Part shown: one piece after another, positions 25,051-29,542 of the stretch
How the letters are laid out: each line of letters begins with the position of its first letter
Position numbering within the stretch: position 1 is the stretch's first letter
Assembly (NCBI GenBank): GCA_963533935.1
Contig: CAUSQL010000020.1
Location: 1 to 29,542, forward strand
Direction: 5' to 3'
Length of the DNA stretch: 29,542 nt
From: CAUSKK01 sp963533935
GTDB lineage: Bacteria > Pseudomonadota > Gammaproteobacteria > Cardiobacteriales > Cardiobacteriaceae
The notes under the pieces: model-generated
Databases searched by the model: none
What the model was told of the DNA's origin: nothing
What the model saw: the letters and a program-made list of their open reading frames with translations, nothing else
Position numbers and translations under genes: made by a program

Positions 25051-26565
25051 ATGCACAATTACCTGAAAAACATCGTTACTTCGCCGGTCTACGACGTGGC
25101 GCAGAAGACGCCCCTCAGCTTCATGGCCAAGCTCTCCGACCGGCTGGGCCAGCAAATCTACGCCAAGCGGGAAGACCTGCAGCCGGTGTTCTCCTTCAAG
25201 CTGCGCGGCGCCTACAACAAGATGTGCCGCCTGAGCCCGGAGGAACGGCAGCGCGGCGTCATCTGCTCCTCGGCGGGCAACCACGCCCAGGGCGTCGCCC
25301 TGGCGGCCAGCAAGCTCGGCATTAAGGCGAAAATCGTCATGCCCACCACCACGCCGGCCATCAAGCTGGAGGCGGTGAAACGCTTCGGCGGCGATTTTGT
25401 GGAAGTCGTCCTGCACGGCGACTTCTACGACGAGGCCTCCCAGAGGGCCCACGAACTCCAGGACGAGTTCGGTTACATCTACATTCACCCCTTTGACGAC
25501 CCGGACATCATCGCCGGCCAGGGCACCATCGGCCTGGAAATTCTCACCCAGTACCAGCGCGCCATCGACGCCATCTTCGTGCCCATCGGCGGCGGCGGCT
25601 TGGCCTCCGGCGTGGCCCTGGCGGTGAAATTGCTGCGGCCGGAAATAAAAATTATCGGCGTGGAACCGCAGGACGCCGCTTCCATGACCCAGGCGGTGGC
25701 GAAGAACGAGCGCATCGAACTGCAGAGCGTGGGCATCTTCGCCGACGGGGTGGCGGTGAAGCAGCCCGGCGAGGTTACCTTCCAGCTGATTAAACAGTAC
25801 GTGGACGACTTCGTTACCGTCAGCACCGACGAAATCTGCGCCGCCATGAAGGATTTATTTGAAGACACCCGCGCCATCTCTGAACCCTCCGGCGCCGTGG
25901 CCCTGGCCGGCCTAAAGAAATGGGCCCTAGCCCAGAGCCAGAAGAATCTCACGCTCATGCACGTGGTTTCCGGCGCCAATATGAACTTCGAGCGGCTGCG
26001 CTACATCACCGAGCGCACCGAGCTGGGCGAACAGCGGGAGGGGCTCATCGCCGTAACCATTCCCGAGGAGGCGGGCAGCTTTCTGCGCTTCTGCCAGGCC
26101 CTGGCCGACGAGAACATCAGCGAGTTCAACTACCGCTTCCAGAGCCGCGAGCGGGCGGAAATCTTCGTCGGTTTACAGCTGAGCAACGGTTTAAAACAGC
26201 TGGAAGCCATCTGCCAGCGGCTGACGGCCCAGGGCTACCGCTGCGAAAACCTCAGCGCCAACGAGCTGGCGAAGAACCACATTCGCCACCTGCTGGGCGG
26301 GTCGCCCAACGAGCCGCTGGAACGGGAACGGCTGTTCCGCTTCGGCTTTCCCGAGCGCAGCGGCGCCCTGCTGCACTTCCTTGAGACCCTCGGCAGCAAG
26401 TACAACATCAGCCTGTTTCACTACCGCAACAAGGGTTCGGACTACAGCAGCGTGCTGGTCGGCATCAGCGGCGGCGACGACAATTTGGACGAGTACCTGC
26501 GCGCCATCGGCTACAAATATTACGAAGAGACCAACAACGGCGCCTACCGGCGCTTTCTAATCTAG
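25051..26565 (+). CDS. ilvA: Biosynthetic threonine dehydratase
   Basis: IlvA deaminates threonine to 2-oxobutyrate, the first step to isoleucine, using PLP, and is feedback-inhibited by isoleucine. The 504-residue protein has the PLP lysine in PVFSFKLRGAYNKM (Lys50), SSAGNHAQGVALAA, the phosphate-binding glycine loop PIGGGGLASGVA (about 178-188) and SGAVALAG. The C-terminal half contains two ACT-like regulatory domains (about residues 325-400 and 420-500, beginning near LIAVTIPEEAGSFLRFCQ and RLFRFGFPERSGALLHFLE). This two-domain form is the allosteric biosynthetic type, not the short catabolic TdcB. The enamine it releases is a RidA substrate, and ridA is also in the window. Confidence 0.98.
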   Translation: MHNYLKNIVTSPVYDVAQKTPLSFMAKLSDRLGQQIYAKREDLQPVFSFKLRGAYNKMCRLSPEERQRGVICSSAGNHAQGVALAASKLGIKAKIVMPTTTPAIKLEAVKRFGGDFVEVVLHGDFYDEASQRAHELQDEFGYIYIHPFDDPDIIAGQGTIGLEILTQYQRAIDAIFVPIGGGGLASGVALAVKLLRPEIKIIGVEPQDAASMTQAVAKNERIELQSVGIFADGVAVKQPGEVTFQLIKQYVDDFVTVSTDEICAAMKDLFEDTRAISEPSGAVALAGLKKWALAQSQKNLTLMHVVSGANMNFERLRYITERTELGEQREGLIAVTIPEEAGSFLRFCQALADENISEFNYRFQSRERAEIFVGLQLSNGLKQLEAICQRLTAQGYRCENLSANELAKNHIRHLLGGSPNEPLERERLFRFGFPERSGALLHFLETLGSKYNISLFHYRNKGSDYSSVLVGISGGDDNLDEYLRAIGYKYYEETNNGAYRRFLI

Positions 26566-26573
26566 GAGAAGCC

Positions 26574-26759
26574 ATGAAGAAACTTTTGCTACTGCTACTG
26601 CTGGGCGGCTGCGGCTACCGCATGGACAGCGATAAGTACCTGGCCCGCGGCTACTGCGAGCAGATTAAGGCCTGCCGCGGCCCGTACTGCCAGAGCAGCG
26701 ATTACATGACCAAGACCGACTGCGACATGGTGGGCGGCCGCTTCCGGCCGTTGCATTAG
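26574..26759 (+). CDS. Tiny cysteine-rich lipoprotein
   Basis: This 61-residue protein begins with a compact lipoprotein signal (MKKLLLLLLLGGC, lipobox LGGC, lipidated Cys13). The mature part of about 49 residues has four further cysteines (28, 34, 39, 50), suggesting two disulfides in the periplasm or at the outer membrane. The end CDMVGGRFRPLH is faintly like the GG-containing part of DUF333 proteins, but I would not assign it. A GGAGAAG ribosome site precedes the ATG, eight bases after ilvA, so it may be co-transcribed. No function is apparent. It is followed by repeat array 26765-27053. Confidence 0.7.
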   Translation: MKKLLLLLLLGGCGYRMDSDKYLARGYCEQIKACRGPYCQSSDYMTKTDCDMVGGRFRPLH

Positions 26760-26764
26760 GTCAT

Positions 26765-27053
26765 TGGCGCCGGCGGGTACCTATTTAGGCTTAATTACAT
26801 ATAGCTAAAGCGCCCGTGTGTTTGTAAAAGGCTAATTACAAACATACGGGCGCTTTCCCTGTACGTAAAATAGCCTATTTTTACAAACAGCTAAAGCGCG
26901 CAGCGCGTGAGCACCGCCGGTGCGACCAGCGAAGCTGGCGACCGTAGGGAGAACAGCAGCGAAGCGAGAAGCGAAACGAAGTGAAGCGGAGTGAGTGCGC
27001 AGCACGAACAACTGAGTGCGTAGCACGAACAGCAGCCCGGTTGTTTGTAAAAC
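26765..27053. repeat. REP-like array C with a 176-bp long-core unit
   Basis: The order is a degenerate plus remnant (26765-26789), a minus unit (26793-26828), a plus unit (26835-26870) and a minus unit with a very long core (26878-27053). The long core has micro-hairpins GCACC-gcc-GGTGC (26911-26923) and CCAGC-gaa-GCTGG (26926-26938), a purine-rich GCGAAGCGAGAAGCG stretch, and two near-identical segments GTGC-g(c/t)a-GCAC followed by GAACAAC or GAACAGC (26996-27011 and 27017-27032). A reading frame on the minus strand across this region reflects these repeats and is not called a gene. Confidence 0.8.
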
Positions 27054-27126
27054 CATAGCCCTGGGCCGAATCTAACGGCAGTTTGCGTAGCGGTCGCCGC
27101 TAAGCCGGTTGCCGGCGGCGTAGTGC
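27054..27126. other. Unassigned GC-rich spacer between arrays C and D
   Basis: It contains GC-rich short palindromes (CCGGTTGCCGG, GGCGCGCC) but no unit of the repeat family, promoter or gene that I can support. Confidence 0.35.
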
Positions 27127-27311
27127 GGCGCGCCGTAGCGGTACGTATTTAAGGCTTAATTACATACAGGAGAAGCGCGCAGCGCGTGAGCACCGCAGGT
27201 GCGAACAACCGCCCGTCCGTTTGTATAAGCCCTTTTACAAACAGTAGGGCGCTTTAGTTGTATGTATTTAGAGCATTTAAACATACAGCTAAAGCGCCCG
27301 GTTGTTTGTAA
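27127..27311. repeat. REP-like array D upstream of dnaE
   Basis: The order is a degenerate plus remnant (27127-27153), a minus long-core unit (27158-27227), a plus unit (27233-27269) and a minus unit (27277-27311). The long core has a 34-bp insert (27179-27212) between CGC triplets with the hairpin GCACC-gca-GGTGC followed by GAACAAC. It shares the start AGCGCGCAGCGCGTGAGCACC with array C. It ends 64 bp before dnaE. Confidence 0.85.
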
Positions 27312-27341
27312 TCGGTCAATTTCTGCCGCTGCCATCGGCGC

Positions 27342-27347
27342 TAAAAT
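27342..27347 (+). promoter_or_regulatory. Putative -10 box TAAAAT of dnaE
   Basis: TAAAAT lies 29-34 bp before the dnaE ATG, just downstream of array D. No convincing -35 is present. Confidence 0.3.
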
Positions 27348-27375
27348 TAGCGGCCCCTTTCCCTTTCCAACGACC

Positions 27376-29542
27376 ATGAGTTTTGTCCATCTCCATTGCC
27401 ACAGCGAATACAGCCTTAGCGATTCCATTCTCACCGTCGGCCAGCTGGCCCAATTTGCCCAGGAGCAGCAGATGCCGGCCCTGGCCCTCACCGACCGCAA
27501 CAATATCTACGGCGCCCTGAAGTTCTACCAGCAGGCGCGCCAGCGCGGCGTTAAGCCCATCATCGGCTGCGACCTGTCCGTGCGCGACGGCGACGGGATT
27601 TTCCAGCTGATTCTCCTGGTCAGGGACGAAACGGGCTTTAAAAACCTCTGCCAGCTCATCAGCCATTTGTACCTGGAGGACCAGGGGCAGGACGGCCAGG
27701 CGGTGAACTTCGCCCGCCTTAATCCGCAGCAGTGCGCCGGCCTCATTGCCCTGTCCGGCGGCGTCCACGGCGATTTGGCCCGGCTCTACCGTAGCGACGA
27801 CCGCGCCCGCGAGCGCATCGCCCACTGGCAACGCTGCTTCGCCGGCCATTACTACTTCCAGGCCACCCTGCTGAATTTGCCGCTGGAGGAGGAACTGCTG
27901 GCCTGCTACCAACGCTGGGGCGCGGAACTGGGCGTGGCGACGGTGGCCACCAACCAGGCCTGCTTCCCGGTGCGCGAGGACTTCGAGATTCACGAGGTGC
28001 GCCACTGCATCGCCACCGGCCACACGGTGGCCGACCCGCAGCGGCCGCGGCCCTTCACCCCCGAGTTCTACCTGAAGAGCGAAGGAGATTTACAGCAATT
28101 CCCGCCGCAGCTGCTGGCCAACAGCCTAGCGGTGGCGGAAATGTGCAATTTGGAACTGAAGCTGGGCCAGGTCTACCTGCCGGACTGCCCGACGCCGGAA
28201 GGTTTAAGCGCCAACGAATACCTGGTGCATCTGGCCGAGGCGGGCTTGGAGAAGCGGCTGGCGGCGCGCTTCCCCGACGCAGCGGAGCGGGCGGCCAAGG
28301 AGGGGGAATATAGGGAGCGGCTGGCGCTGGAATTACAGGTCATTCAGAACATGGGCTTCAGCGGCTATTTCCTCATCGTCAGTGACTTCATCGGCTGGGC
28401 CAAGCGGCACCAGATTCCCGTGGGCCCGGGCCGCGGCTCCGGCGCCGGTTCCCTGGTCGCCTATTCCCTAGAAATAACTAACCTGGACCCGCTGCCCTAC
28501 GACCTGCTCTTCGAGCGCTTCCTGAACCCGGAGCGGGTGTCCATGCCGGACTTCGACATCGACTTCTGCGGCCAGCGCCGCGACGAGGTCATTAAATATG
28601 TCAGCGACACCTACGGCCACGAGGCGGTGGCGCAGATTGCCACCCACGGCACCATGGCCGCCAAGGGGGTGGTGCGGGACGTGGGCCGCGCCCTCGGCAT
28701 GGCCTACAGCGAAACCGACCGGCTGGCGAAGATGATTTCCAAGGCCCTGGGCGTAACCCTGAACGACAGCCTGGGCCGCAGCGCCCGGGTGCTTAAGGCC
28801 CAGGAAGTGCCGGTCGGCGAGGAGGAGATGGCGCGCAAGGAGCGGGAGAAAATCCTGGAGATGAGTTCCCGGGAATTGCAGGGGGAGTACGAGGAAAAGC
28901 CCGAGGTGCGCCAGCTCATCGACATCTGCCTGCGGCTGGAGGGGCTGTGCCGCTCGGTGGGTAAGCACGCCGCCGGCGTGGTTATCGCCCCCAGCGTGCT
29001 GACGGACTTTTCCGCCCTCTACGCGGAAGAAGCGGGAAAGCCCGCCGCCACCCAGTTCGACAAGGACGACATCGAGAAAATGGGCCTGGTGAAGTTCGAC
29101 TTCCTCGGCCTGAAGACCTTAACCATCATCGACGACACGGTGCAGCTGCTGAAGCGGCGCGGCAAGGACATCGGCGACATTAACCTCATCGACCTGGAGG
29201 ATAGGCAGGTTTACCAGTCCCTGGCCGGCGGCCAGACCACCGCCGTGTTCCAGCTGGAATCCAACGGCATGAAGAAGCTGGTGCAGGCCATGAAGCCGGA
29301 CAACTTCGAGGACATCATTTCCCTGCTGGCCCTGTTCCGGCCCGGGCCGCTGGGTTCCAAGCTGGACGTGCAGTTCGTGGAATGTAAGCACGGCCTGCGG
29401 GAAATCATCTATCCGCACCCGTCCATCGAGCCCATTCTCAAGCCCACCTACGGCACCATGATTTACCAGGAGCAAATCATGCAAATCTCCCAGGTGCTGG
29501 CCGGCTACACCCTCGGCGGCGCCGACGAGCTGCGCCGGGCCA
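27376..29542 (+). CDS. dnaE: DNA polymerase III alpha subunit (5' part)
   Basis: DnaE is the replicative polymerase. The first 722 codons are present and the gene continues past the window. The N-terminal PHP domain starts FVHLHCHSEYSLSDS but has TDRNN where metal-binding PHP domains have TDHGN, so its metal site is partly lost, as in E. coli. The polymerase core has PVGPGRGSGAGSLVAY, FLNPERVSMPDFDIDF (two catalytic Asp), KHAAGVVIAP, TQFDKDD and KFDFLGLKTLTII (third Asp), and YQEQIMQISQVLAGYTLGGAD. Residues about 456-509 form a charged segment roughly 25-30 residues longer than the E. coli equivalent. The ATG at 27376 aligns with the family N terminus. Confidence 0.97.
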   Translation, partial: MSFVHLHCHSEYSLSDSILTVGQLAQFAQEQQMPALALTDRNNIYGALKFYQQARQRGVKPIIGCDLSVRDGDGIFQLILLVRDETGFKNLCQLISHLYLEDQGQDGQAVNFARLNPQQCAGLIALSGGVHGDLARLYRSDDRARERIAHWQRCFAGHYYFQATLLNLPLEEELLACYQRWGAELGVATVATNQACFPVREDFEIHEVRHCIATGHTVADPQRPRPFTPEFYLKSEGDLQQFPPQLLANSLAVAEMCNLELKLGQVYLPDCPTPEGLSANEYLVHLAEAGLEKRLAARFPDAAERAAKEGEYRERLALELQVIQNMGFSGYFLIVSDFIGWAKRHQIPVGPGRGSGAGSLVAYSLEITNLDPLPYDLLFERFLNPERVSMPDFDIDFCGQRRDEVIKYVSDTYGHEAVAQIATHGTMAAKGVVRDVGRALGMAYSETDRLAKMISKALGVTLNDSLGRSARVLKAQEVPVGEEEMARKEREKILEMSSRELQGEYEEKPEVRQLIDICLRLEGLCRSVGKHAAGVVIAPSVLTDFSALYAEEAGKPAATQFDKDDIEKMGLVKFDFLGLKTLTIIDDTVQLLKRRGKDIGDINLIDLEDRQVYQSLAGGQTTAVFQLESNGMKKLVQAMKPDNFEDIISLLALFRPGPLGSKLDVQFVECKHGLREIIYPHPSIEPILKPTYGTMIYQEQIMQISQVLAGYTLGGADELRRA

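Noticed and set aside
26832..27056. 74-codon minus-strand reading frame in array C
   Set aside because: It is formed by the repeat units and their long core; the repeated VLRT residues come from tandem micro-hairpins, and there is no ribosome site or domain.
26765..27311. CRISPR array
   Set aside because: Units alternate in direction, spacers are short and similar rather than unique 30-40 bp sequences, the units occur at many loci and no cas gene is present.

Overview
The window is compact, GC-rich chromosomal DNA from a Gram-negative bacterium, most likely a gammaproteobacterium. The gene orders tilS-pyrG-kdsA-eno-ftsB and rpoZ-spoT-ridA-recG, and zapA lying next to a YgfB-type gene, are gammaproteobacterial arrangements. 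A Slam-type outer-membrane protein, a Neisseria-like porin and a KdsA resembling the Xanthomonas/Aquifex class suggest a host-associated, deep-branching gamma lineage. A relative of the Cardiobacteriaceae is my guess; it is not proven by the sequence.

Layout. Positions 93-5541 (minus strand) hold tilS, pyrG, kdsA, eno and ftsB, mostly overlapping or closely spaced. After a 650-bp repeat-filled gap comes clpB (minus), with a good sigma-32 heat-shock promoter. Divergent from it is rph-rdgB-slam (plus), joined by ATGA overlaps. A 520-bp gap holds two copies of a repeat module exactly 300 bp apart, with a possible small RNA between them. Next is trpS with a DUF333 lipoprotein and an SPFH/band-7 protein. 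A 436-bp gap then holds a palindrome and a strong 6S RNA candidate directly in front of rpoZ-spoT-ridA-recG. A highly expressed porin with its own promoter and terminator follows. The minus-strand set is coiled-coil gene-zapA-psd-rnhA, with a YgfB-like gene divergent from it. Then come glmM (minus), ilvA plus a tiny lipoprotein (plus), a 616-bp repeat-rich gap, and the first 722 codons of dnaE, cut by the window end.

Working together. The window is housekeeping: glycolysis, CTP, Kdo, phospholipid and peptidoglycan-precursor synthesis, tRNA maturation and charging, RNA and nucleotide quality control, division, replication, recombination and proteostasis. One cluster has a common theme: 6S RNA (inhibitor of the sigma-70 polymerase), omega subunit and SpoT (ppGpp) are consecutive. 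The SpoT keeps its hydrolase residues but has lost the key synthetase residues.

The most unusual feature is a family of about 35-bp imperfect palindromes, more than 30 units, present in most of the larger intergenic gaps. Units have arms close to TTTACAAACAG and CTGTATGTAAA around a core GGGCGCTT. They occur as head-to-head dimers (up to 80-bp near-perfect palindromes) or alternating arrays, like the BIME arrays of REP elements. A long-core subclass carries micro-hairpins whose stems vary in a compensating way. No REP-associated transposase lies in the window.
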